Below, one piece after another: positions 35,422 to 44,338 of a DNA stretch of 64,000 nucleotides. The notes below the pieces were generated by a model. The model did no database searches. It saw only the letters and a program-made list of their open reading frames with translations, and was not told the origin of the DNA. Source of the DNA: Halobacteriales archaeon QS_4_69_31 (GTDB lineage: Archaea; Halobacteriota; Halobacteria; Halobacteriales; Haloarculaceae); NCBI GenBank assembly GCA_003021655.1, contig PXRP01000026.1, positions 1 through 64,000 on the forward strand, given 5' to 3'. Position 1 is the stretch's first letter. Every line of letters begins with the position of its first letter. The translations under genes and the position numbers were made by a program.

Positions 35422-36699
35422 CTAGGTCCCGTGCTCCCAGGAGTCCATATACTCGGCCTGGGCCTCGGTGAGGTCGTCGAACTCGACGCCCTCGGCGGCG
35501 AGTTTTATCTCGGCGACCTCGCGGTCGAGTTCGTCGGGCACCTCGTGGACACCGGGGTCGTAGGCGTCGCCGTTCTCGACGAGTTCGCGGACGCAGACGG
35601 CCTGGACGCCGAACGACTGGTCCATCACCTCGACGGGGTGGCCCAGCGCGACCGGCGTCGCCAGGTTGACCAGCCGCCCCTCCGCGAGGACGTTCAGCCG
35701 CCGGCCGTCGGCCATCTCGTAGGCCCGGACGCCCTCGCGGGCCTCGTAGGTGTCGACGGCCAGCTCCGAGAGCGCGTCGAGGTCGACCTCGATGTCGAAG
35801 TGGCCCGCGTTGGCCAGGAGGACGCCGTCCTGCATCGCCTCGAAGTGCTCCTCGACGATGACGTCGCGGTTGCCGGTCGTCGTGATGAACACGTCGCCCT
35901 CGCTGGCGGCCTCGGCCATCGGCTTCACGTCGTACCCCTCCATGTGCGCCTCGAGCGCGCGCCGGGGTTCGACCTCCGTGACGACGACGTCGGCGTTCTG
36001 TCCCGCGGCCTTCCTGGCGACGCCTTTCCCGCAGTAGCCGTAGCCTGCGACGACGACCGTCCTGCCCGCCCACGAGAGGTTGGTCGTCATCGCGATGCTC
36101 GCGAGCGAGGACTCGCCGGTGCCGTGGACGTTGTCGAACAGCCGTTTCATCGGCGTGTCGTTGACCGCGAACACCGGGTAGGCGAGTTCGCCGTCGTCGT
36201 CCATCGCGCGCAGGCGGTGGACCCCCGTCGTCGTCTCCTCCGCGCCGCCGACGATGGAGTCGATCAGTTCCGGGTAGTCCTCGTGGATCGCCGCCACGAG
36301 GTCCATCCCGTCGTCGACGGTGATGGAGGGGCCGTGGCCGATGACGGCCTCGATGGCCGCGTAGTAGGCCTCCTCGTCGACGCCGCGCTGGGCGTAGGCG
36401 GTGACCCCCTCGACTGCGTCCAGTGCCGCGCTCACGTCGTCGTGGGTCGACAGCGGGTTACAGCCGGTGATGGCGACCTCCGCCCCGCCGGCCGCGAGCA
36501 GTTCCGCCAGGACGGCGGTCTTGGCCTCGACGTGCATCGCCATCCCGACGACCTCGCCGGCGAACGGCCGGTCGGCCTCGAACTCCCCCCGCAGGGCGTC
36601 GAGGATCGGCATGTGCTGGCGCGCCCAGTCCATCTTCCGGCGGCCCTCCCGTCGGGCCGCGTCCGGGTCGTCGAGTCTCGCCGTGATCGGGACTGTCAT
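35422..36699 (-). CDS. ahcY: Adenosylhomocysteinase
   Basis: 425 residues from ATG at 36699 (MTVPITARLDDPDAARREGR). Characteristic segments: AMHVEAKTAVLAELLAAGGA, FAVNDTPMKRLFDNVHGTGE (catalytic Lys/Asp) and VAGYGYCGKGVARKAAGQNA (NAD-binding GxGxxGKG). It hydrolyses S-adenosylhomocysteine to adenosine and homocysteine, relieving product inhibition of methyltransferases. Normal archaeal length. The upstream in-frame extension to 36861 contains no family residues and is rejected. Confidence 0.95.
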   Translation of the reverse strand: MTVPITARLDDPDAARREGRRKMDWARQHMPILDALRGEFEADRPFAGEVVGMAMHVEAKTAVLAELLAAGGAEVAITGCNPLSTHDDVSAALDAVEGVTAYAQRGVDEEAYYAAIEAVIGHGPSITVDDGMDLVAAIHEDYPELIDSIVGGAEETTTGVHRLRAMDDDGELAYPVFAVNDTPMKRLFDNVHGTGESSLASIAMTTNLSWAGRTVVVAGYGYCGKGVARKAAGQNADVVVTEVEPRRALEAHMEGYDVKPMAEAASEGDVFITTTGNRDVIVEEHFEAMQDGVLLANAGHFDIEVDLDALSELAVDTYEAREGVRAYEMADGRRLNVLAEGRLVNLATPVALGHPVEVMDQSFGVQAVCVRELVENGDAYDPGVHEVPDELDREVAEIKLAAEGVEFDDLTEAQAEYMDSWEHGT

Positions 36700-36875
36700 G
36701 CCAGAGCAAAGGGCCAGCGGGGGGAAAAACCCCCTGAAACCGAGGGGCGGCCGCCCCGGGTGGGCCGACTGACGGGCGACGGACCCGTGACCGAGCGGTG
36801 ACGGGCCGGTGGCGGGGGAGAGACCGACGACGGTCGAGGAAAAGGCCCATTGTGCTCCCACCCTGACTGCGTCGT

Positions 36876-37469
36876 ATGTCCGAACGCACCGACGAGCGAA
36901 CCGTCGAGAGCGAGGATATCGACCTCGACGGACTCGACGACGGCGGCGACGTCGGCCTCGACGAGGACGAACTCGGGGTCGACGTCGACTCGCTGACCGG
37001 CGACCCGGTCGAGGCCGACGCCGGCGGCGCCGACCCCGCCGGCGCCCAGGGGGGCTCGAGCGGTCCGGGACTGCTCTCGCGGCTCCGGCCGTCGCTCGGG
37101 CTGCCGAACCCGGCGGCGGCCCTGCCCTCGGCGCGGGAGGCGCTCGCCGCGTTCGCCGTCGTCGTCGTCTCCATGTTCGCCGGGAGCGCGGTCCCGCTGT
37201 TGGGGCCGGTCGGGGGTCTCCTCGGCGTGTTCGCCGGCGCGTTCGTGCTCGGGCTCGTCAGCGGGAAGTCCCGGTACCTGGAGCTGGCGGTCGCGGGCGC
37301 GGCGGCTGCCGGCCTGGCGGCGTTTCTCTCGACGTTCGCGTTCGCGGTGGCGACCGACAGCGGCGTCCCCATCGCGGCGTTCGGTGCCGGCGGCGGCCTG
37401 GTCGCCACAGTACTGGGTCACTACTTCGGCCGCGACCTCCGTAGCGGGCTGACCCGCGGCGTGGAGTGA
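36876..37469 (+). CDS. Hypothetical membrane protein with acidic N-terminus
   Basis: 197 residues. Residues 1-60 are highly acidic and disordered. Then come four to five hydrophobic segments from residue 88 on (ALAAFAVVVVSMFAGSAVPL, GLLGVFAGAFVLGLVSG, YLELAVAGAAAAGLAAFLST, VPIAAFGAGGGLVATVLG). No family recognised. Divergent from ahcY and convergent with the ArsR-type gene. Confidence 0.7.
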   Translation: MSERTDERTVESEDIDLDGLDDGGDVGLDEDELGVDVDSLTGDPVEADAGGADPAGAQGGSSGPGLLSRLRPSLGLPNPAAALPSAREALAAFAVVVVSMFAGSAVPLLGPVGGLLGVFAGAFVLGLVSGKSRYLELAVAGAAAAGLAAFLSTFAFAVATDSGVPIAAFGAGGGLVATVLGHYFGRDLRSGLTRGVE

Positions 37470-37476
37470 GCCGCGG

Positions 37477-38124
37477 TCACTCCGGCAGTCGCCACTCGTC
37501 GCCGTCCTCGACGACGACATCCTCCTCGGCGAGCGTCCGGAGCGTCCCGGCGACGACCTCCGGCGGGGCCTCGACCTGGCGGCTCACCTCCTCGACGGTC
37601 CCGGGCTCGGCCGCCAGCGTCGAGAGCACGTCGCTGAACAGCCGGCTGTCCTCGCCGTCGAACTTCTCGGTGAGTGCCTCCATGACCTCGGTCAGCCGGC
37701 CGTGGACCCACCGCTGGGCCATCGAGAGCTCCGTCTCCAGGTCCCTGAGCTCGTTCAGCTCCCGCGCGAGTTGCCCCGCGTCGGCGCCGTGGTCGAACTC
37801 CGTCTCGATCGAGAGGTACCGGCAGGCGGTGACGTCCACCTGGCTCGCCGGGTAGGCGCTTTTCGTCCCGAACTGGTAGGGCGAGACGGTCACCTCCAGG
37901 CGGAGATTGCGCGCGATGTGGAAGTACTTCCGCCGCTGGTCGTCGACGCGGCTCTCGACCAACCCCGCCTCCTCCAGCTTATCGAGGTGGTCGATGACCG
38001 CCTTCGGACTCACGCTGAGGTACTCGCTGATTTCGGTCACGTAACAGGGTTTGTGGGCCAGCAACCGGAGGATCCGCCGGCGGTTGGCGTTCCCCAGCAG
38101 GTCCAGCAACGCGGCGGAGTCCAT
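37477..38124 (-). CDS. ArsR-family winged-helix regulator
   Basis: 215 residues (MDSAALLDLLGNANRRRILR). An N-terminal winged HTH runs over residues 5-70: LLAHKPCYVTEISEYLSVSP, KAVIDHLDKLEEAGLVESRV. The C-terminal part has a helical stretch (120-165) and a second wHTH-like end (AEPGTVEEVSRQVEAPPEVV). Haloarchaeal regulators of this two-wing type are common; the target is unknown. Possible metal-binding residues are not obvious. Divergent from the RecJ-like gene. Confidence 0.85.
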   Translation of the reverse strand: MDSAALLDLLGNANRRRILRLLAHKPCYVTEISEYLSVSPKAVIDHLDKLEEAGLVESRVDDQRRKYFHIARNLRLEVTVSPYQFGTKSAYPASQVDVTACRYLSIETEFDHGADAGQLARELNELRDLETELSMAQRWVHGRLTEVMEALTEKFDGEDSRLFSDVLSTLAAEPGTVEEVSRQVEAPPEVVAGTLRTLAEEDVVVEDGDEWRLPE

Positions 38125-38164
38125 TCACCTGGGGTTTGCGTTCGCCTCTGATAAGCTTACCCCC

Positions 38165-38186
38165 CGACTCGCTAAACTACACACCG
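38165..38186 (+). promoter_or_regulatory. Conserved upstream element, copy 3 (core ACTCGCTAAACTACACACC)
   Basis: Ends 53 bp before the ATG of the DHH gene and about 20 bp before its TATA box (TTTAAA, 38208-38213). One mismatch to the other two copies. Confidence 0.55.
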
Positions 38187-38239
38187 CCGCCGCCGTCGGA
38201 CCGGAGATTTAAACCGGGGGACGCCGCTATCTCGTGGCG

Positions 38240-39757
38240 ATGACCGACGGGCCGGTCCCCGACCTCGCCGACCGCGCACACGCCTGCGCCCGCCGACTCC
38301 TCGAAGCCGACGGCGTGTTGCTGGCCTCGCACATCGACGCCGACGGGCTGACCAGCGCCGCCATCGCCGCCACGGCCCTGGACCGGGCAGGGCTTCCCTA
38401 CGAGGTGGTCTTCAAGAAGCAACTCGACGAGACGGAGATCGCCTCGATCGCTGCACGGGAGTACGGGACGGTGCTGTTCACGGACTTCGGGAGCGGCCAG
38501 CTTGACGTGATCGGCGCCCACGAGGACGCCGGCGACTTCGACCCCGTCATCGCCGACCACCACCAGCCCGCCGACCGCGACACCGAGTTCCACCTCAACC
38601 CCCTCCTTTTCGGGATCGACGGCGCCTCGGAACTGTCGGGCGCCGGGGCGGCGTACGTCCTCGCGCGGGCGCTGGCCGCTGAGTCCGGCCAGCCCGGAGT
38701 CGACGGGTCGGCCACCGCGGGCGGAGTCGGTCCGGCCGGCGTCGGCGGTGGGCCGGCCGACGTCGACGGTGCCGACTCGATGCAGACGAACCGCGACCTG
38801 GCGGCGCTGGCGGTGGTGGGTGCCGTCGGGGACATGCAGGCCGTCGGGGGCGAACTCGTCGGCGCGAACCGGGGCATCGTCGAGGAGGGCGTCGCGGCGG
38901 GCGTCCTCGCGGAGGGGACCGACCTCTCGCTGTACGGCAAGCAGACACGCCCGCTCCCGAAGCTCTTCGAGTACGCCACGGACGTCCAGATCCCCGGGAT
39001 ATCGGGCGACGAGGCCGGCGCGGTCCGGTTCCTGGACGGGCTGGACGTCGACCTGAGGGAGGGGGTCGACGGGGCCTGGCGCACCTGGGCGGACCTGACC
39101 GACGACGAGCGCCGGACCGTCGCCAGCGCGCTGGTCACACACGCGGTAAAGCGGGGTGTCCCCGCGAACAAGATCGACTCGCTCGTTGGGACGACCTACG
39201 AATTCCCCGCCGAGCCCGAGGGCACCGAGTTGCGCGACGCCAGCGAGTTCTCGACGCTGTTGAACGCCACCGCCCGCTACGAGCGGGCCGACGTGGGGCT
39301 GGGCGTCTGCCTGGGCGACCGCGACGGCGCGCTCGACCGGGCGCGGCGGTTGCTGGCGAACCACCGGCGCAACCTCTCGGAGGGCCTGGAGTACGTCCGC
39401 GAGCAGGGGGTCACCCACGAGGACCACCTCCAGTGGTTCGACGCCGGCGACGTCATCCGCGAGACCATCGTCGGCATCGTCGCCGGGATGGCGCTGGGCA
39501 CCGAGGGCGTCGACCCGAACAAGCCCATCGTCGCGTTCGCCAACAAGGACGACGACGAGACCAAGGTCTCCGCGCGCGGGTCGGGGATCCTCGTCCGGCG
39601 CGGGCTTGACCTCTCGGCCGTGATGGGGGAGGCCGCGCGCGCCGTCGGCGGCGACGGCGGCGGGCACGACATCGCCGCGGGGGCGACCGTCCCGACCGAC
39701 CGGAAAGCGGCATTCGTCGCCGCCGCCGACGAGGCCGTCGCCGAACAGCTCGGGTAG
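38240..39757 (+). CDS. DHH-family phosphoesterase (archaeal RecJ-like single-strand exonuclease)
   Basis: 505 residues from ATG at 38240 (MTDGPVPDLADRAHACARRL). DHH core: ASHIDADGLTSAAIAATALD, VLFTDFGSGQ, DPVIADHHQPADRD (the DHH motif) and a metal-binding AVVGAVGDMQA. The C-terminal DHHA1 RNA/DNA-binding part ends with GGDGGGHDIAAGAT. Archaeal RecJ/GAN proteins act on single-strand ends and join the replisome through GINS. There is a Gly/Ala/Val-rich insertion at about 152-178. A conserved upstream element and a TATA box precede it. Confidence 0.9.
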   Translation: MTDGPVPDLADRAHACARRLLEADGVLLASHIDADGLTSAAIAATALDRAGLPYEVVFKKQLDETEIASIAAREYGTVLFTDFGSGQLDVIGAHEDAGDFDPVIADHHQPADRDTEFHLNPLLFGIDGASELSGAGAAYVLARALAAESGQPGVDGSATAGGVGPAGVGGGPADVDGADSMQTNRDLAALAVVGAVGDMQAVGGELVGANRGIVEEGVAAGVLAEGTDLSLYGKQTRPLPKLFEYATDVQIPGISGDEAGAVRFLDGLDVDLREGVDGAWRTWADLTDDERRTVASALVTHAVKRGVPANKIDSLVGTTYEFPAEPEGTELRDASEFSTLLNATARYERADVGLGVCLGDRDGALDRARRLLANHRRNLSEGLEYVREQGVTHEDHLQWFDAGDVIRETIVGIVAGMALGTEGVDPNKPIVAFANKDDDETKVSARGSGILVRRGLDLSAVMGEAARAVGGDGGGHDIAAGATVPTDRKAAFVAAADEAVAEQLG

Positions 39758-39874
39758 TCACGTGACGGCGGCCGTATCGCCAGCGTCGCGGAGGCCGCTC
39801 ACGGCCGCTCGCGAGAACACAGCCGCGAGCGCGACTGAAAACGATTAACTGCCTCCGTCGGGTACCCTCGGGCA

Positions 39875-40564
39875 ATGGCCGACGACGTCAAGCCCACGCG
39901 CAAGGAGTTGATGCAGATCGAGGAGCGCATCGAGCTCTCGGAGCGGGGCCACGACACGCTCGAACAGAAGCGGGACGGCCTCATCATGGAGTTCATGGAC
40001 ATCCTCGACGAGGCCAAGGACGTCCGGTCGGACCTGGACGACAAGTACGAGGAGGCCCAGCGCGCCATCAACATGGCCCGGGCGCTCGACGGCGACGTCG
40101 CGGTCCGGGGGGCCGCCGCCGCGCTCAAGGAACACCCCGAGATCACCACCGAGTCCAAGAGCGTCATGGGCGTCTACATCCCCCAGATCGACTCGACGAA
40201 GGTACGCAAGAACCTCGACCAGCGCGGCTACGGCGTCCTCGGGACGAGCGCCCGCATCGACGAGGCCGCCGACGCCTACGAGGAACTCGTCGACCAGATC
40301 ATCCTCGCCGCCGAGGTCGAGACGGCGATGAAGAAGATGATAGAGGAGATAGAAACCACCAACCGCCGCGTCAACGCCCTCGAGTTCAAACTCCTCCCCG
40401 AACTCCGCGAGAACAAGGAGTACATCGAGCAGAAACTCGAAGAGCAGGAACGCGAGGAGATCTTCCGCATGAAGAAAGTGAAAGACAAGAAAGAAGCCGA
40501 GGAGGACGCCGAGGCCGCGGCCAAAGAGGAAGAGGACGAAGAGGTCGTCCCCGCCGACGACTGA
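39875..40564 (+). CDS. atpD: A-type ATP synthase subunit D
   Basis: 229 residues ([20 protein letters not shown]). It is a coiled-coil central-stalk protein throughout, with family segments [20 protein letters not shown] near the N-terminus and [20 protein letters not shown] near the C-terminus. An acidic tail ([12 protein letters not shown]) follows. Subunit D forms the rotor shaft between the A/B hexamer and the membrane ring. No other atp gene lies in the window, so it stands outside the main operon. A TATA-like TTAAC lies upstream. Confidence 0.9.
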   Translation: MADDVKPTRKELMQIEERIELSERGHDTLEQKRDGLIMEFMDILDEAKDVRSDLDDKYEEAQRAINMARALDGDVAVRGAAAALKEHPEITTESKSVMGVYIPQIDSTKVRKNLDQRGYGVLGTSARIDEAADAYEELVDQIILAAEVETAMKKMIEEIETTNRRVNALEFKLLPELRENKEYIEQKLEEQEREEIFRMKKVKDKKEAEEDAEAAAKEEEDEEVVPADD

Positions 40565-40724
40565 CTCTCTCCGGGACCGGCCGTTTTCTCTCTCGATTCC
40601 CGACCGTCAGCTCATTTCGGTCGAACCCTGGCCGTCCCGCTTTCCCCGTCGGTTGCCGGCCCTCCCGTCGTTTTCGTCCGGTGGCGGCCCAAGCTATTTG
40701 TCGTCGCTGGGCGAGTGCTATGAC

Positions 40725-42005
40725 GTGCGGCTCGTTCAGGTCACGGTCCCGTCGGGCAAACTCGAGACGGTCCGTGCGGCCCTCGACGACGAGGGCGTCG
40801 ATTTCGTGATCACGGAGGAGACCAGCGACCGCCAGTACGCCGCAATCGCCTACATCCCGCTGCCGACGAACGCCGTCGAGCCGGTGTTAGAACGGTTGCG
40901 CGAGGCGGGCGTCGACGAGAGCACGTACACGGTCATCCTGGACGCCCAGACGGTCGTCTCGCGGGACTTCGAGAAGATCGAAGAGCGCTACGCGGAGGCA
41001 GAGGACACCGACCGCATCGCCCAGGCGGAACTCGTGGCGACCGCGCTCGACCTGGTGCCGCCGCTCCGGGCGTACCTGGTGATGACGGTCGTCAGCGCAG
41101 TCATCGCCACCGCGGGGCTGTTGCTGGATTCGCCGGCGGTCGTCGTCGGGTCGATGGTGATCGCGCCGCTCATCGGCCCGGCGATGACCGCCAGCGTCGG
41201 CACCGTCGTCGTCGATGAGGAGATGTTCACACGCGGGGTCAAACTGCAGGTCGTCGGCCTGCTGCTGTCGGTCGCCAGTGCCGCCGTCTTCGCCTGGTTC
41301 GTCAGGACGGTCAACCTCGTCCCGCCGATTACCGACGTGACCGCGATCCCGGAGGTCCGCGAGCGGCTCGCCCCGGACTTCCTGTCGCTGGTGGTCGCGA
41401 TCGGCGCGGGCGTCGCCGGGTCACTGTCGATGACGACCGGCGTCTCCTCCGCGCTAGTGGGCGTGATGATCGCCGTCGCGCTCATCCCGCCGGCCGCGAC
41501 GGTCGGCATCGGCATCGCCTGGGGGCGGCCGATGGTCTCGCTGGGGTCGGGCGTGCTCGTGCTCGTGAACCTCCTCTCTATCAACCTCGCGGCGCTGGTC
41601 GTCCTCAGGTACAGCGGCTACCGGCCGACCCAGTGGTTCCGGCTGAACGAGGCACGCGGGGCGACGGTCCGCCGCGTGGCGGTCCTGGTGGTCGCTATCG
41701 TCGTGCTGTCTGGCTTTCTCGGCGGCGTGACCTACGACTCGTTCCAGAGCGCCCAGACGGAAGACCGGATCCGGGCCGCGGCGGCGGACACGCTCGCGGC
41801 GACGGCGGAGGCCCGCCTCCTCGACGTCGAGGTCAGGCGGAGCAACGACGTCCTCTTCCGGACCACCGAGTCGGTCGTGGTGACCGTCGGGACCGACGGC
41901 GGGACAGCCCCCTCGCTCGCGGGGCCGCTGGACGCGGCCATCGAGAACGCGACCGGCCACCCGGTCGACACCGAGGTCCGGTACGTCCAGGTCGAACGCG
42001 CCTAA
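40725..42005 (+). CDS. DUF389 (TIGR00341) membrane protein
   Basis: 426 residues from GTG at 40725 (VRLVQVTVPSGKLETVRAAL). An N-terminal soluble alpha/beta domain (1-110) is followed by about six hydrophobic helices containing PAVVVGSMVIAPLIGPAMTA and TTGVSSALVGVMIAVALIPP, then a C-terminal soluble part. These are the defining DUF389 motifs. Transport or metabolic function is unknown. A TATA-like CTATTTG stands about 30 bp upstream. The longer in-frame start at 40653 has no support. Confidence 0.85.
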   Translation: MRLVQVTVPSGKLETVRAALDDEGVDFVITEETSDRQYAAIAYIPLPTNAVEPVLERLREAGVDESTYTVILDAQTVVSRDFEKIEERYAEAEDTDRIAQAELVATALDLVPPLRAYLVMTVVSAVIATAGLLLDSPAVVVGSMVIAPLIGPAMTASVGTVVVDEEMFTRGVKLQVVGLLLSVASAAVFAWFVRTVNLVPPITDVTAIPEVRERLAPDFLSLVVAIGAGVAGSLSMTTGVSSALVGVMIAVALIPPAATVGIGIAWGRPMVSLGSGVLVLVNLLSINLAALVVLRYSGYRPTQWFRLNEARGATVRRVAVLVVAIVVLSGFLGGVTYDSFQSAQTEDRIRAAAADTLAATAEARLLDVEVRRSNDVLFRTTESVVVTVGTDGGTAPSLAGPLDAAIENATGHPVDTEVRYVQVERA

Positions 42006-42048
42006 CACTCAAAGAGCCCTTTGAGGCTCCGCCGCGCCTTTTTGAGTG
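42006..42048 (+). terminator. Two mutually exclusive stem-loops after the DUF389 gene
   Basis: CTCAAAG-agcc-CTTTGAG (42008-42025) overlaps a larger inverted repeat, CACTCAAA (42006-42013) with TTTGAGTG (42041-42048). The stretch CCTTTTTG precedes the second arm. The stems share bases, so only one can form. The position directly behind the stop codon suggests transcript-end control. Confidence 0.5.
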
Positions 42049-42068
42049 GGGGTTCTCGTGACGAGTGC

Positions 42069-42827
42069 ATGGAATCACGATCCGCACTCGCCGGAGCCGC
42101 CGTCCTCGCGGCGGTTCTGGTCACGGCAGGCATCGCCGGCGCGCTCACGACCGGCGCCCCGGTACAGCACGAACAGGCCCCCGCAGGGGCCCAAGCCCAG
42201 ATGAGCGACACGATCTCCGTCTCCGGCAACGGCCAGGTCCAGGCCACCGCCGACCGCGCGGTCGTCCGGCTGGCGGTCCTGGCGACCGGCGACGACATCG
42301 GCGTCGTCCGCGAACAGCTCTCGGAGAACACCTCGCAGATGCGCGACGCGCTCGCCGAGATGGGCATCGAGAGCGGCCAGATCCAGACGGCCTACTACGA
42401 CATCTCCTCCCAGGAGCGCCACGGCGGCCCCAGCGATGAGCGCCCCGACTACCGCGCGCTCCACGCGTTCGTCGTGACCGTCAACGACACCGACAGCGTC
42501 GGTAGCGTCATCGACACCGCGGTCAACAACGGCGCAAGCGAGGTCGACGGCGTCGAGTTCACCCTCTCGGAGGACCGTCGCGAGGAACTCCGCCAGCAGG
42601 CCCTCGAAGAGGCCATGGAGAACGCCCGTAGCGAGGCCAGCACCGTCGCCGCCGTCGAGGACCTCTCGATCACCGGCGTCGACCGCATCACCACGACCGA
42701 CTACAGGAGCACGCCCCACCGCGCCGAGGCGAGCGCACTCGCCGCCGACGGCGGCGGGACATCCATCGACAGCGGCCCCGTCACCGTCAGCGCCAGCGTC
42801 AACGTCGTCTACGACACCAGCGGCTGA
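42069..42827 (+). CDS. SIMPL-domain (DUF541) secreted protein
   Basis: 252 residues. A hydrophobic N-terminus (ALAGAAVLAAVLVTAGIAGA) acts as a signal peptide or anchor. The SIMPL domain follows (ISVSGNGQVQATADRAVVRL, IQTAYYDISSQERHG, ALEEAMENARSEASTVAAVE, GPVTVSASVNVVYDTSG). Bacterial members bind cell-envelope or signalling partners; the archaeal role is unknown. Located outside the cytoplasmic membrane. The start is ATG at 42069. Confidence 0.85.
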   Translation: MESRSALAGAAVLAAVLVTAGIAGALTTGAPVQHEQAPAGAQAQMSDTISVSGNGQVQATADRAVVRLAVLATGDDIGVVREQLSENTSQMRDALAEMGIESGQIQTAYYDISSQERHGGPSDERPDYRALHAFVVTVNDTDSVGSVIDTAVNNGASEVDGVEFTLSEDRREELRQQALEEAMENARSEASTVAAVEDLSITGVDRITTTDYRSTPHRAEASALAADGGGTSIDSGPVTVSASVNVVYDTSG

Positions 42828-43026
42828 AGTGCGAAACCGGCGCGGTCGGTACGTCCGCCCGGCGCAATTAGCACCTTCGACCGGCGAGACCGACCGACGC
42901 GTCCGACCGGCGCGGCCGGCACGTCCGACCGATCCGCCCGCCACGCCGGACCGGCGTGACCGACGCAACCGACCGGCTGGACTGACCGACGGCGCGCAGG
43001 CTCTGTCTCCCGCGACGGACGTGGGA
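42828..43026. repeat. Degenerate GACCGGCG-type repeats between two genes
   Basis: The spacer is built from imperfect units of CGACCGGCG with GACCGACGC and ACGTCCGACCG, at least eight times in 150 bp. No gene or terminator seen. Confidence 0.5.
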
Positions 43027-44028
43027 TCAGCCGTCGTAGGGCAGGTCGGGTTCGTAGCCGACCGCTTCGACGGCGGCCGCGAGCACCGCGTCGACGCCCT
43101 CGTCCTCGGCGACGCTCGTGTAGTAATCGGCGGCGACGTCGCGCGACCGGTCGCTCTTGTTACAGACCGTGAGGACGGGGACGTCGAACTGCTCGGCCAG
43201 CGCGTCCCGGAGCGCGAGCTGGTCTTCGAGCGGGTAGCCACACGCGCCGCTGGCGTCGACGAGCACCAGCACGCAGTCCGCGAGGTGTTCGAGCGCGCTG
43301 GCGGCCTGTGACTCGACGTCGTTGCGCTCGGCGGGCGGCCGGTCGAGCAGCCCCGGCGTGTCGACCAGTTGGTAGCGGATGTGGTCGACCTCGTAGTGGC
43401 CGACACGGACCTCGGTCGTCGTGAACGGGTAGGAGGCGGTCTCGTTACGGGCGTTGGTCACCGCGTTGACAAAGGAGGACTTGCCGACGTTGGGGTAGCC
43501 GGCGACGACGATTGTCGGTTCGTCCGGGCGGATATCCGGCAGCGTCTTCAGGGCGTCCCGGGCGGCCCCGACCGCCGCGAGGTCGTCCTCGACCTCCTCG
43601 ACGACGTCGGCGACCCGCGCGAACGCCTGCTCGCGGAGTTTGCGCGCGGTGTCGGCGTCGCCCGACAGCCGGGGTTCGTACTCGCTTCGGATCTCGGCGG
43701 TCTTTCGGGCCGCCCAGCCGACCTCCGAGAGGTGCTGGCGGAGCGTGTCGACGCCGCCGACCCCGACGCCATCGGACTCGACCGTGTGGGAGGCGACGAC
43801 CGCGTCGGCTATCTCCCGGTAGAACGGGTCCAGCGTGTCGAAGTCCGGCCACTCCGTGACGACGTTCTCCAGGTTGTCCGAGACGATGTTGGTCGCGGTC
43901 CGCAGCATCGACGCCTGGGCGTCAGTGCCGTTTTTGGCCCGGCCGGCGCGCGCGGCCCGCGAGAACGCCTTGTCCAGTATCTCCTCGGCCGTCGGCGTCG
44001 TCGGCAGGTCCTCGAACGGGTGGCTCAT
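43027..44028 (-). CDS. NOG1/Obg-type GTP-binding protein
   Basis: 333 residues from ATG at 44028 (MSHPFEDLPTTPTAEEILDK). The N-terminal helical domain (1-160) is NOG1-like. The GTPase domain has VAGYPNVGKSSFVNAVTNAR (G1), TTTEVRVGHYEVDHI, VDTPGLLDRP (G3) and VCNKSDRSRD (G4). Archaeal NOG1-like proteins are thought to act in large-subunit ribosome assembly. An upstream start at 44052 is possible but adds only 8 residues. Confidence 0.88.
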   Translation of the reverse strand: MSHPFEDLPTTPTAEEILDKAFSRAARAGRAKNGTDAQASMLRTATNIVSDNLENVVTEWPDFDTLDPFYREIADAVVASHTVESDGVGVGGVDTLRQHLSEVGWAARKTAEIRSEYEPRLSGDADTARKLREQAFARVADVVEEVEDDLAAVGAARDALKTLPDIRPDEPTIVVAGYPNVGKSSFVNAVTNARNETASYPFTTTEVRVGHYEVDHIRYQLVDTPGLLDRPPAERNDVESQAASALEHLADCVLVLVDASGACGYPLEDQLALRDALAEQFDVPVLTVCNKSDRSRDVAADYYTSVAEDEGVDAVLAAAVEAVGYEPDLPYDG

Positions 44029-44150
44029 TGGAGCCGTGTAGCCCGCCGGCACTGAAAAGCCCGTCTCCTCGCCGTCGGAGCAGATACCGTCCCCCGCCGG
44101 GCGGGCACCGCCCGCACAGGACAGTTCAGTCCGCGTCCCCTACAGCGGAT

Positions 44151-44294
44151 ATGACTGGCTGGAGCGCGGTCCTCTGGGGATTCGTCGCGGGAACCGTCGC
44201 CGGCTTCGTCGCGGGCTCTCTCGCCGGGGGTGACCTCGCGAGCGGTGCCTGGCACGGCCTGCTCGCGGGCGCGCTGGACGGCATCGTCGCGTGA
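44151..44294 (+). CDS. Small glycine-zipper membrane protein
   Basis: 47 residues, MTGWSAVLWGFVAGTVAGFV AGSLAGG and so on. It is a Gly/Ala zipper helix that probably spans the membrane and oligomerises. No family recognised. It stands between divergent and convergent neighbours and has its own ATG with normal codon use. Confidence 0.55.
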   Translation: MTGWSAVLWGFVAGTVAGFVAGSLAGGDLASGAWHGLLAGALDGIVA

Positions 44295-44338
44295 CGGCGG
44301 GCGGGAGTGTCGGATACTGCCCCGACTGTTTGCGACCC

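Noticed and set aside
35422-36861. Longer ahcY start at 36861
   Set aside because: The extra 54 residues are Pro/Ser-rich and absent from the family; the ATG at 36699 gives the expected N-terminus.
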